From: CAYSQW01 sp964433135 | GTDB lineage: Bacteria; Acidobacteriota; Aminicenantia; Aminicenantales; Aminicenantaceae | Length of the DNA stretch: 46,599 nt | Direction: 5' to 3' | Assembly: GCA_964433135.1 (NCBI GenBank) | Contig: CAYSQW010000022.1 | Coordinates: 1 to 46,599 of the forward strand | Shown here: piece by piece, positions 17,115 through 25,184 of the stretch | How the letters are laid out: every line of letters begins with the position of its first letter | Position numbering within the stretch: position 1 is the stretch's first letter | Notes under the pieces: generated by a model | Told to the model about the DNA's origin: nothing | The model's database searches: none | The model's input: the letters and a program-made list of their open reading frames with translations, nothing else | Translations under genes and position numbers: made by a program

Positions 17115-18413
17115 ATGAGTTGGGTCGAGGATTACAAGAGGAAATTAGTTACTCCCGAAGAAGCGGTTTCCGTTATAAACAGTGGTGACCGCGTTTATAT
17201 CAGCGGCAATGCCGCTACCCCATACGCACTGACGCAGGCGCTGGCCGGTCGCAAGGATGAATTGAGGAACGTGGAGCTGGCCCATGTTCTGTTGTTGGGC
17301 GAGGATCCCTTCTCACGGCCTGATATGGAAGGGCATTTCCGGCATAATTCGCTTTTCGTCGGCCCGGCCGACCGAAAGGCCATCAATGAAGGACGCGCCG
17401 ATTACGTCCCGATATTCCTTCACCAGATCCCGGATTTGTTCTATTCGGGCCAGATGCCGTTGGATGTGGCGGCGTTACATCTCTCCCCTCCAGATGAACA
17501 TGGTTTTATGAGTTACGGCGTGGAAGTCCTGTGCTCGAAGGCGGCGGCGGAAAGCGCCAAAATCGTAATTGCCCAGGTCAATGACAAGATGCCCCGGGTT
17601 TTGGGAGATTCATTTATCCATATTTCCCGTATCGACAAGATTGTAGAGGTATCCCGTGATCTCCCGGAGCTGGAGAAGAAACCTTTCAGTGAAGTCGAGA
17701 AGAAGATCGGACGTTTCATTGCGGCTATGATCGAAGACGGGGCGACGCTCCAGTTGGGGATCGGGGGAATCCCGGATGCGGTTCTCGCCGCCCTTGGCAA
17801 CCGGAGGGATCTGGGAATCCATACGGAGATGGTTTCCGACGGTGTCATGGAAGCCATCGAATCCGGCGTCATCACCGGCGCCAAAAAGAATTTCCATCCC
17901 TATAAAGTGATCCTGACATTTCTGTTGGGTTCGAAAAAGCTTTATGATTTCACGAATAATAATCCGATTTTTGAGGCCCACCCGACCGATTACACGAATC
18001 ACCCTTTCAATGTCTCTCAAAACGACAACATGATCGCTATCAACTCCGCGGTCGAAGTTGATATTACCGGGCAGGTCTGCTCTGATTCGATCGGAACCTA
18101 TATTTACAGTGGATTTGGAGGCCAGGTGGATTTCATCCGCGGCGCCGTTCATTCCAAAGGAGGGAAACCGATTATCGCGCTCCCCGCCACGGCGAAAAAA
18201 GGGACGACATCCCGCATAACGCCGTTCCTGCAAAAAGGCGCCGGGGTCGTTACGACCCGGGCGGACGTCAGTTACGTGGTGACGGAATTCGGTTCGGCCT
18301 ACCTTCATGGGAAGAACCTCCAGGAAAGGACCCGTGCGCTGATCAATATCGCTCATCCCAAATTCCGGGATGACTTGATCAAGGAAGCGAAAGCCCGGAA
18401 TCTTCTGCGGTGA
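17115..18413 (+). CDS. Acetyl-CoA hydrolase/CoA-transferase family protein (4-hydroxybutyrate/butyrate CoA-transferase-like)
   Basis: A 432-residue class I CoA-transferase of the AbfT/Cat type. The catalytic glutamate is Glu238 in HTEMVSDG, the same number as in characterised 4-hydroxybutyrate CoA-transferase. The oxyanion/CoA loops LGIGGIPDAVL and IYSGFGGQVDFIRGA are intact, as is the closing GSAYLHGKNLQER. Such enzymes exchange CoA between acetate and another acyl group in fermentation, or act as hydrolases. The start has GGAGG 8 bases upstream. Its place after the redox operon suggests a fermentative pathway in which CoA-ester energy and NAD(P)H/ferredoxin balance meet. The acyl substrate is unknown. 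Confidence 0.92.
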   Translation: MSWVEDYKRKLVTPEEAVSVINSGDRVYISGNAATPYALTQALAGRKDELRNVELAHVLLLGEDPFSRPDMEGHFRHNSLFVGPADRKAINEGRADYVPIFLHQIPDLFYSGQMPLDVAALHLSPPDEHGFMSYGVEVLCSKAAAESAKIVIAQVNDKMPRVLGDSFIHISRIDKIVEVSRDLPELEKKPFSEVEKKIGRFIAAMIEDGATLQLGIGGIPDAVLAALGNRRDLGIHTEMVSDGVMEAIESGVITGAKKNFHPYKVILTFLLGSKKLYDFTNNNPIFEAHPTDYTNHPFNVSQNDNMIAINSAVEVDITGQVCSDSIGTYIYSGFGGQVDFIRGAVHSKGGKPIIALPATAKKGTTSRITPFLQKGAGVVTTRADVSYVVTEFGSAYLHGKNLQERTRALINIAHPKFRDDLIKEAKARNLLR

Positions 18414-18441
18414 TGAACCTCATGCTTCCGGGAGCTCGGTG

Positions 18442-19107
18442 ATGCGTCAATCCAGCCTGTTTGCGAGTGAGGAACCGGGGCATATCGGAACGGACGAGTC
18501 CGGTAAGGGGGATTATTTCGGCCCTCTTTGTGTGGCCGGCGTGTTTCTTCCGGATGACCAACACGCGGTTCTTGCCGAACTCGGCGTTAAAGACAGCAAG
18601 CGGCTGACCGACAAGAAAGCTCTCAATCTGGCGACTCTGATCAAAAAGAATTATAAGCATTCCATCGTGGCGATAGGCCCCGCCCGCTACAATGAACTGT
18701 ATGCCAAACTGCGCAACCTCAATCGGCTGTTGGCCTGGGCGCATGCCCGCGTTATCGAAAATATGCTGGGAGAAGTGAATTGTCGTCTTGCCATCACCGA
18801 TCAGTTCGGCGACAAGCAGTTTGTCATCAGCGCTCTCATGAAAAGAGGCAAAGAGATCGAATTGATACAAAGAACCAAAGCTGAATCCGATATGGCGGTG
18901 GCGGCCGCTTCTATCCTGGCGAGGGCCGAATTTCTCCAAAGGCTCAGTGCGTTATCGAATGAGATCGCCTTCGATCTTCCCAAAGGATCATCCCCTCCGG
19001 CGGAGAAAGCGGGGCGTGAGCTGGTACGAAAACACGGCCCCGCGATATTGGACCGGGTTACAAAAAAACATTTCAAGCTGACGGACCGGATTCTTCAAAT
19101 CTCGTGA
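18442..19107 (+). CDS. rnhC: Ribonuclease HIII, short form
   Basis: A 221-residue RNase H cleaving RNA in RNA-DNA hybrids. The diagnostic HIII motif GTDESGKGDYFGPL gives the first Asp and Glu; KDSKRLTD and AITDQFGD give the later metal ligands; AESDMAVAAASILAR matches the last conserved helix. Classical RNase HIII has an N-terminal TBP-like substrate-binding domain of about 80-90 residues, which is absent: the catalytic motif begins near residue 17. The ATG at 18442 has GGGAG 7 bases upstream; the GTG at 18439 is adjacent. It is followed at 25 bases by the AlaX-type gene. Confidence 0.88.
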   Translation: MRQSSLFASEEPGHIGTDESGKGDYFGPLCVAGVFLPDDQHAVLAELGVKDSKRLTDKKALNLATLIKKNYKHSIVAIGPARYNELYAKLRNLNRLLAWAHARVIENMLGEVNCRLAITDQFGDKQFVISALMKRGKEIELIQRTKAESDMAVAAASILARAEFLQRLSALSNEIAFDLPKGSSPPAEKAGRELVRKHGPAILDRVTKKHFKLTDRILQIS

Positions 19108-19132
19108 AATTCGGCTCGCAAAGGAGATGGAG

Positions 19133-20341
19133 ATGAAACCGGAAACCATTCGATTGTATTTTGAAGATCCCTATAGAGTCGAATTTGAAGCCCATGTCCG
19201 GGATCGGCGTCTTCACGATAAAAGGACGGCCTTGGTCTTGGATCACACCGCATTCTATCCGGAATCCGGCGGTCAGCCCGCGGACCTCGGGACGCTGAAC
19301 GGAATTCAAGTCATCGATGTTGTGGAGGATGAGGGCGAAATTCTGCATGTGCTTGCCGGGTCTCTGGATGAGGACAAAGTCAAGGGGAAAATCGATTGGG
19401 TGCGTCGTTTCGATCACATGCAGCAGCATGCGGGGCAGCACATCCTCTCCCAGAGCTTCTATGAATTGTTTCAGGGAGAAACCCGTTCGTTTCATCTGGG
19501 AGAATCGGTGTCGACGCTGGAAATCGGGCTCAAAGATCTCTCGAGAGACGATCAAACCAAGGTGGAAGCCCGAGCCAATGAAGTGGTTTTTCAAGACCGG
19601 CCGATCCGGAGCCGTTTCGTTGAGGAAGCGAAGATCGCCGAAATCCCGCTGCGCCGGCCTCCCCAAAAAAAAGGGCGCATCCGGGTGATCGAGGTTGAAA
19701 AATTCGATTACACCGCATGCGGCGGAACTCACCCCGTGAGGTCAGGAGAAGTCGGGATGATAAAGATCCTGAAAACGGAACGGATTCGGGGCAACATCCG
19801 CTTCGAGTTCGTATGCGGCGGCCGAGCCCTTAGGGACTACGGAGACAAGGATCGTGTTCTGCGGGATATCGCCAGAAAATTTACGGTAAGTGAAAAAGAC
19901 GCGGACGGAGCGGTGGATCGGGCCCTTGCGGATATGAAAACCCTTCGGAGAGAAAAGAAGAAATTATTCGAGCGCCTTGTGGAATATGAAGCCGCAGAGC
20001 TCATCGACGGGGAAACCGGTCCGATCATCCAGAGAATCTATGCGGAAAGAACGCTGGATGAACTGCGCGGACTGGCTTTGAAAATCATCAAAAACAGCGA
20101 GAAAATCGTTCTTTTCATCTCGGAAAAGGCTTCACGAAGATTCGTTGTTTTCGCGCGGCCTGAGCATGTGGAAGTCGACCTCAGGGACCTGCTGCCGGCG
20201 GCTGCTTCATTGTTCGAAGGCCGTGGAGGCGGGGGGCCGTCTCTCGTGCAGATCACGGGGGCGACGGAGGGCGATGCGACTGCGATATTGGACGCAGCGC
20301 GTAAGTTCCTCGCGTTGAAATTACCTGAATTGGATCTTTGA
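19133..20341 (+). CDS. AlaX-type alanyl-tRNA editing protein with C-terminal DHHA1-like domain
   Basis: A 402-residue free-standing editing protein related to the second half of alanyl-tRNA synthetase. The N-terminal barrel has DHTAFYPESGGQPAD. The editing-site zinc ligands are HMQQHAGQH near residue 98 and CGGTHP near 202. A coiled segment (DMKTLRREKKKLFERL) leads to a DHHA1-like C terminus with a glycine-rich stretch (GRGGGGPSL). AlaX-L proteins of this length hydrolyse Ser-tRNA(Ala) or Gly-tRNA(Ala). ATG 19133 is preferred because AAGGAG lies 7 bases upstream; ATG 19127 is too close. It is convergent with the ABC permease gene 20 bases on. Confidence 0.9.
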   Translation: MKPETIRLYFEDPYRVEFEAHVRDRRLHDKRTALVLDHTAFYPESGGQPADLGTLNGIQVIDVVEDEGEILHVLAGSLDEDKVKGKIDWVRRFDHMQQHAGQHILSQSFYELFQGETRSFHLGESVSTLEIGLKDLSRDDQTKVEARANEVVFQDRPIRSRFVEEAKIAEIPLRRPPQKKGRIRVIEVEKFDYTACGGTHPVRSGEVGMIKILKTERIRGNIRFEFVCGGRALRDYGDKDRVLRDIARKFTVSEKDADGAVDRALADMKTLRREKKKLFERLVEYEAAELIDGETGPIIQRIYAERTLDELRGLALKIIKNSEKIVLFISEKASRRFVVFARPEHVEVDLRDLLPAAASLFEGRGGGGPSLVQITGATEGDATAILDAARKFLALKLPELDL

Positions 20342-20360
20342 TCGGCGTCCGAATCCGGGG

Positions 20361-21608
20361 CTACTCATATCGCAGAGAAACGATGGGATCCAGTTTCGCC
20401 GCTTTCTGAGCGGGAAAGATCCCGAAAAACAGTCCCACGGAGACGGATACAAAAAATCCTAAAACAACCGACCAGACGCTTACCGTGGCGGGAAGGGGGG
20501 TGGCGGCTTTCACTGTCAGGGCGATGGCGAAACCGACGAGGATACCCAGAATGCCTCCGACCCCGGTGAGAACGATCGCTTCGATAAGGAACTGCTTGAG
20601 GATATCGCCGGAGCGTGCTCCGATGGCTTTACGGAGACCGATTTCCCGTGTCCGTTCCTTGACCGACACCAGCATGATATTCATCACCCCGATTCCTCCC
20701 ACCAGAAGACCGATGGAGGAAATGACGATCATTACCAGGTAGGCGGCGCCAGTCAGCTGATTGTACAGCTCGACCATGGAATCCTGAGTGTAGACGGCAA
20801 AATCATCGGGTTCTCCGAATTTGACCTTTCTCCGCCTCCTGAGAATATTCGATACTTGGGCGATGGTCTCCGGAATGGTTCCCGGCTTCTTGGGCGTGAG
20901 GATGATCTCGATGTTTTCAAAATCATAGGGGAAATATTTCATGAGAGTGGTGATCGGAATGCCGACCAGGTTGTCACGGCTCTGACCGAACATCTGCCCC
21001 CTTTGCTCGAGGACACCGACGACCGTGAATTTTTCAGGGCCGATCCGGATCTCTTTTCCCAGGGGCTGGCTGTGCGGAAAAAGCGTTTCTTTCAACTCCG
21101 CTCCCAAGACACAGGTTTTGGTGCTGTGCTGCACATCCGAGTTGGAAATAAAGCGGCCGATTTCAGGAGAGTAAATCGTCAACACCTGAGGCCATCTTGA
21201 ATTCATCCCCAGGATCAAAGCATCCTGGGTAACCGTGCTCTCGTATTTGATCGGAATCCCTTCGAAAATATCGGCTATCATGTCGACCGCGACCGCTTTA
21301 ACCATGGAGCATTCCCTTTCGATAGCCAAAGCGTCATCGAAAGTGAGGTCCTTGCGCGTTCTTTCCTCTTCGGAAAGCCTGCCCACCTGGATGCCGGGCT
21401 CGTATTTCGTGACCCCGATAATATCCGATCCGACCGATTCCAACTCGGAAAGGAATGAGCGGTTCAGTCCCTGCACGATGGAGATCATTCCGATGACGGT
21501 CATGACCCCGATCATGATTCCCAGCAGTGTGAGGAAGGAGCGGAGCTTGTTGTTTTTGATCGAATCCAACGACATCCCGATGATTTCTCTGAAAATAGCG
21601 ATTCTCAT
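20361..21608 (-). CDS. MacB/FtsX-family ABC transporter permease (second of a pair)
   Basis: A 415-residue permease with one N-terminal transmembrane helix (LRSFLTLLGIMIGVMTVI), a large periplasmic MacB-PCD domain, and three C-terminal helices with the FtsX signature (GGIGVMNIMLVSVKERTREIGLRKAIGA). It ends in the usual AAKLDPIVSLRYE. The family exports peptides, antibiotics or lipoproteins, or transmits force across the membrane. It is translationally coupled to its paralogue at 21605-22840 (ATGA overlap). No ATP-binding subunit or membrane-fusion protein is adjacent, so a partner must be elsewhere. Confidence 0.9.
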   Translation of the reverse strand: MRIAIFREIIGMSLDSIKNNKLRSFLTLLGIMIGVMTVIGMISIVQGLNRSFLSELESVGSDIIGVTKYEPGIQVGRLSEEERTRKDLTFDDALAIERECSMVKAVAVDMIADIFEGIPIKYESTVTQDALILGMNSRWPQVLTIYSPEIGRFISNSDVQHSTKTCVLGAELKETLFPHSQPLGKEIRIGPEKFTVVGVLEQRGQMFGQSRDNLVGIPITTLMKYFPYDFENIEIILTPKKPGTIPETIAQVSNILRRRRKVKFGEPDDFAVYTQDSMVELYNQLTGAAYLVMIVISSIGLLVGGIGVMNIMLVSVKERTREIGLRKAIGARSGDILKQFLIEAIVLTGVGGILGILVGFAIALTVKAATPLPATVSVWSVVLGFFVSVSVGLFFGIFPAQKAAKLDPIVSLRYE

Positions 21609-22840
21609 TGTTCCGACCTCAAGGCCTCGATGGGATCGAGCTTGGCGGCTTTGGAAGCGGGATAGATCCCGAAAAAGATACCGACTGACGCCGATACCAG
21701 AATGGCGGCGATGATGGAGACGGGTTCCAACCGCGAAGGCAGGGAAGAGACGGCCGTGATTATCTTGGCGAGGATGAATCCCAGCAGGATGCCGATCAAT
21801 CCTCCTGCCGCCGAAAGCACCGAGGCTTCGATTAGAAACTGCATCATGATGTCTCTCCGGCGCGCGCCTATCGCCATTCGGATGCCGATTTCCTTCGTTC
21901 GCTCGGTGACGGCCACCAGCATGATGTTCATGACGACGATTCCGCCGACGATCAGGGCCAGAGAGGCAATAGCGAGCATGGCGAAATAAATCCCGGTGGT
22001 CAGGGATTTGTAGAATTGAATAAAGGTATCGGATGTCTGAAAGGCGAAGTCGTCCGGCTCGGAGAATGCGACATGGCGTTTGGCGCGGATGACGGTTCGC
22101 ACTTCTTCCTGTGCACGGGCCATCTGTTCCTGGGAGGTGGTGTGAATGTTTATGTTGAGGCTGCGCCGCGATCCGTAGATTTTCAGAAAGGTCGAGATGG
22201 GAATGCGGATGTAATTATCCTGACTTATCCCCAATAGTTTTCCCTTGCTCTCTCCAATGCCGATGACCAGAAAATTATGCGTGCCCACTTTGATGCGTTT
22301 GCCGAGCGGATCCGTGGTGGCAAAGATTTTTTCCACCACGTCGTTTCCGATGGTGCAGACGGCGCGGGAACGCGCTTCGTCCTCTTCCTGAAAGTGTCTG
22401 CCTCTGGCCAATTCTTCCACTGATCCGATCATGTGATCGAGGTGAGTGACCCCCTTGACTTCGACATCCCTCAAACTTTGGTTTTTGTATTTTACGGTTT
22501 TTCTCGTTTCATCCGATGCTCCTACGATTTCGCAGGAGGGGCAGCGTTGCCGGATCAGGCGCATATCCTCCATCGTCAGATCTTTTCGTTTGAGCTGTTC
22601 CCTGAATTCCGCCAAAGAGGTCGTTAAAGGTGAAAACTTGGAAACGGTGAAGTCGTTGGCGCCGAAAAAAGACATCTTGGTATAGACATAGTTATTGAGC
22701 CCCTGGATGACTGAAACCACGGCGATAATGGTCAAAACGCCGATAATGATGCCCAGCAGCGTCAGAAATGTTCTGAGTTTATTGGACCAAAATGATCCCA
22801 TCGCGATCAATACGGATTCTTTGAAGTTGATGCGTGCCAT
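21605..22840 (-). CDS. MacB/FtsX-family ABC transporter permease (first of a pair)
   Basis: A 411-residue paralogue of the downstream permease with the same layout: N-terminal helix (LRTFLTLLGIIIGVLTII), periplasmic domain, three terminal helices with GGIVVMNIMLVAVTERTKEIGIRMAIGA, and the end AAKLDPIEALRSEQ. Two non-identical permeases side by side suggest a heterodimeric transporter. The upstream gene is on the opposite strand, so this pair forms its own transcription unit starting in the 22841-22940 gap. The ATPase is not in this window next to it; LolD at 32640 belongs with LolC. Confidence 0.9.
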   Translation of the reverse strand: MARINFKESVLIAMGSFWSNKLRTFLTLLGIIIGVLTIIAVVSVIQGLNNYVYTKMSFFGANDFTVSKFSPLTTSLAEFREQLKRKDLTMEDMRLIRQRCPSCEIVGASDETRKTVKYKNQSLRDVEVKGVTHLDHMIGSVEELARGRHFQEEDEARSRAVCTIGNDVVEKIFATTDPLGKRIKVGTHNFLVIGIGESKGKLLGISQDNYIRIPISTFLKIYGSRRSLNINIHTTSQEQMARAQEEVRTVIRAKRHVAFSEPDDFAFQTSDTFIQFYKSLTTGIYFAMLAIASLALIVGGIVVMNIMLVAVTERTKEIGIRMAIGARRRDIMMQFLIEASVLSAAGGLIGILLGFILAKIITAVSSLPSRLEPVSIIAAILVSASVGIFFGIYPASKAAKLDPIEALRSEQ

Positions 22841-22921
22841 GATTTCACCGCATATTCTACATTATGAGATACGCAAGAGGAAGGTTTAGGTTTGATATTT
22901 CAATACCGAATCCCCTCCATC

Positions 22922-22949
22922 TTGAACTACGCTCCGTTTATGGTACACT
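22922..22949 (+). promoter_or_regulatory. Candidate sigma-70 promoter and long leader before the PK_C-like gene
   Basis: TTGAAC (22922-22927), a 16-base spacer and TACACT (22944-22949). A start near 22956 gives a leader of about 170 bases before ATG 23129. The leader holds a small inverted repeat (CGAG...CTCG near 22983-23000). The 288 bases between the flanking genes contain nothing else I can support. Confidence 0.4.
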
Positions 22950-23128
22950 AGGTGATACATCTTTCCCAATCATCGGAAAAACGAGGGCATGATAATCTCG
23001 TTACCCTATACCGGAGAAGGATTTCAGGAAAGACCAATGTCAACGGCGCGCAGCGAAAGCGTTATGAGGCAATAAGATTATTTGTTTTTGTCGTTTTGCT
23101 GATCGCTGAATTCTTGTTGGAGTGGATT

Positions 23129-23734
23129 ATGACCCAAGACATCGAAAAGGATCGGGATGAAAAAACGATTCCATGCTTGTATTTTAGGGACCCCGGAAGG
23201 GACAATACCCGGAAAACGCTGGCTGCCGCGGCCCGCCGGGTCCGGGAACTGGACCTGCGAACGGTTCTGATCGCTTCGACCAGCGGTGAAACCGGATTGA
23301 TGGCGGCGGAGCTTATCGACGTCGAGAATCTGGTCGTCGTTTCTCATTCAACAGGTTTCATTCGTCCCGATGTGCAGCAGATGACGCCCGAGGATCGGGA
23401 AGCCCTGGAGAAATCCGGCGCCCGTATCCTGACGGCGCAGCATGCGTTCGGAGGAATCGGAAGAGCGGTCAGAAAAAAACTGGGAACATATGAATTGGAA
23501 GAACTTGTCGCTTTCACCCTGAGGCTGTTTGGGCAGGGGATGAAAGTCGCCATAGAGATCGCTCTCATGGCCGCTGATGCGGGGCTGGTTTCCACCTTCG
23601 AACCTTGTGTGTCCATTGGGGGGACAAATGACGGCGCCGATACGGCGGTGCTTTTAAAACCGGCTCATGCCCAGGATTTTTTCGACCTGAAGGTTCAGGA
23701 GATCTTAGCCAAACCGCGACTTTGGGAAGATTGA
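23129..23734 (+). CDS. Pyruvate kinase C-terminal-domain-like protein
   Basis: A 201-residue stand-alone protein resembling the pyruvate kinase alpha/beta (PK_C) domain: TVLIASTSGETGLMAAELI near residue 50, then VVVSHSTGF and a C-terminal VSIGGTNDGADTAVLLKP. It lacks the catalytic barrel, so it is not a kinase; proteins of this kind are found in archaea and bacteria and have no firm function. The longer in-frame version from 22952 would add about 59 residues including a hydrophobic stretch, but would start at a GTG overlapping the promoter; ATG 23129 with GGAG 8 bases upstream is preferred. Confidence 0.75.
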   Translation: MTQDIEKDRDEKTIPCLYFRDPGRDNTRKTLAAAARRVRELDLRTVLIASTSGETGLMAAELIDVENLVVVSHSTGFIRPDVQQMTPEDREALEKSGARILTAQHAFGGIGRAVRKKLGTYELEELVAFTLRLFGQGMKVAIEIALMAADAGLVSTFEPCVSIGGTNDGADTAVLLKPAHAQDFFDLKVQEILAKPRLWED

Positions 23735-23783
23735 AAACGCGGCATATCCAAATCACAATACCGGGGAAGGGATGAGGAGAAGA

Positions 23784-24347
23784 ATGATGAGTAAACGTTT
23801 TTTTGTGGGAATATCCTTTATCTTTTTACTCTCCGGCATGGCGGTTCATGCCCAGAGAGGGGGATTTATTGGAGTTCAGGTCGGAACTTCGGCACAGAAA
23901 CCGAAACTGCGGGAGATGGAATTCAACACGGATACTTCATTCTGCTTCGGAATTCGAACCGGAGTGAAATTCGGGGCGTTTGCCGTTGAACTGAATTATT
24001 TTCAAGCGGCGCACAACCTCGATCCCATCGATTTCCTCACCTTTGTTTGGGAAGAGAGAGAATTGGATTACCGATATTGGGGGGCTGATCTCAAATTTTT
24101 TCTGCCCCTTGTTTTGATCCATCCGTATCTTACCGTAGGTTATGGCTTTTATTCGGCGGACATTCCGGGAGTCGATAAAGATACGAGCCCCGGCTTCAAT
24201 GCCGGAGGGGGAGTGGAAGTGCATCTGGGCAAAACATTCTCCCTGCTCGCCGAAGGGCGGTATCATCATGTCAAACTCGATATCGATGCCAGCGAATTGA
24301 AGTTGGGAGATTTCACCCTTATGGGAGGAGTTAACCTGTATTTTTAA
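23784..24347 (+). CDS. Small outer membrane beta-barrel protein
   Basis: 187 residues with a signal peptide ending VHAQ, then an OmpA/OmpX-like 8-strand barrel pattern: GGFIGVQVGTS, alternating aromatic strands (LDYRYWGADLKFFL, YLTVGYGFYSA), GFNAGGGVEVHLG and the terminal LMGGVNLYF ending in Phe. Function is unknown; such barrels serve in adhesion or membrane stability. ATG 23784 has GAGGAGA upstream; ATG 23772 and 23787 are alternatives. Confidence 0.75.
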   Translation: MMSKRFFVGISFIFLLSGMAVHAQRGGFIGVQVGTSAQKPKLREMEFNTDTSFCFGIRTGVKFGAFAVELNYFQAAHNLDPIDFLTFVWEERELDYRYWGADLKFFLPLVLIHPYLTVGYGFYSADIPGVDKDTSPGFNAGGGVEVHLGKTFSLLAEGRYHHVKLDIDASELKLGDFTLMGGVNLYF

Positions 24348-24409
24348 TCGGAGATATCCGGTTTCCGAAAATCTCAAGCCGGCCTGGATAGGCTGATTGG
24401 GGAATAATG

Positions 24410-25165
24410 ATGAAAATGAGATTGAATAAATATATCGCTCACTCCGGCGCGGCGTCACGCCGGGAAGCGGACCGGTTGATCGAGGCCGGTCGGGTAAAAG
24501 TCAACGGCGACGTCGTCAGAAGCATGGGGGTTCAGGTTGATTCGGATCAAGACCGGGTCGTGGTCGACGGTCGGATCCTGGAAGCGAAAGAGCAACCGAC
24601 GTACATCATGCTGAATAAACCCCCGGGATACCTCGTTACCCTGAAAGATCCTTTCGGACGCCCTACCATAATGGAACTGCTTCCTCGTCTTCGCACTCGG
24701 GTGTATCCCGTCGGCAGGCTGGATAATGACAGCGAAGGGCTTTTGCTGCTGACAAACGATGGTGAACTGGCTCATAAACTAATGCATCCCCGCTATCGCA
24801 TCCGGAAAGTTTATATGGTCAAGGTCAAAGGAACCCCGGAGCCGTCCCAGCTGCGGTTGTTGGAGAAAGGCATCTATCTGGATGGAAAAAAAACGGCGCC
24901 CGCAAAGATCAAACTGATATCCGTTTCGCCCCGGGGAGCTCTCCTACGCGTCGAAATTCACGAGGGACGCAAGCGGGAAATCCGACGGATGTTCGCGCAT
25001 CTGGGACATGACGTAACCGCACTACAACGCACTCTCTTCGCGGGTTTGGGACTTCGAAATCTCAAGCCGGGGCAGTGGCGCCCTCTCACCAAAGAAGAGA
25101 TCGCGGAGTTGAATAAACAGGTTGATCAAAAGCGGCCCCGGCAAAAAAAACTTCCGGGAATTTGA
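24410..25165 (+). CDS. Pseudouridine synthase of the RsuA/RluB family
   Basis: A 251-residue rRNA pseudouridine synthase. An N-terminal S4 domain (MRLNKYIAHSGAASRREAD...AGRVKVNG) precedes the catalytic domain with the aspartate motif GRLDNDSEGLLLLTNDG near residue 103 and the later HEGRKREIRRMFAHLGHDV. The short basic tail (QKRPRQKKLPG) is typical of RluB, which modifies 23S rRNA near position 2605; RluE/RsuA specificity cannot be ruled out. Starts at 24407, 24410 and 24416 are all possible. It is convergent with the Lon-like gene. Confidence 0.93.
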   Translation: MKMRLNKYIAHSGAASRREADRLIEAGRVKVNGDVVRSMGVQVDSDQDRVVVDGRILEAKEQPTYIMLNKPPGYLVTLKDPFGRPTIMELLPRLRTRVYPVGRLDNDSEGLLLLTNDGELAHKLMHPRYRIRKVYMVKVKGTPEPSQLRLLEKGIYLDGKKTAPAKIKLISVSPRGALLRVEIHEGRKREIRRMFAHLGHDVTALQRTLFAGLGLRNLKPGQWRPLTKEEIAELNKQVDQKRPRQKKLPGI

Positions 25166-25184
25166 AATAATTTCCGTCTGACCG

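Noticed and set aside
22952..23128. N-terminal extension of the PK_C-like protein including a hydrophobic stretch
   Set aside because: It would start at a GTG overlapping the promoter and without a ribosome site; the extension resembles no PK_C protein.
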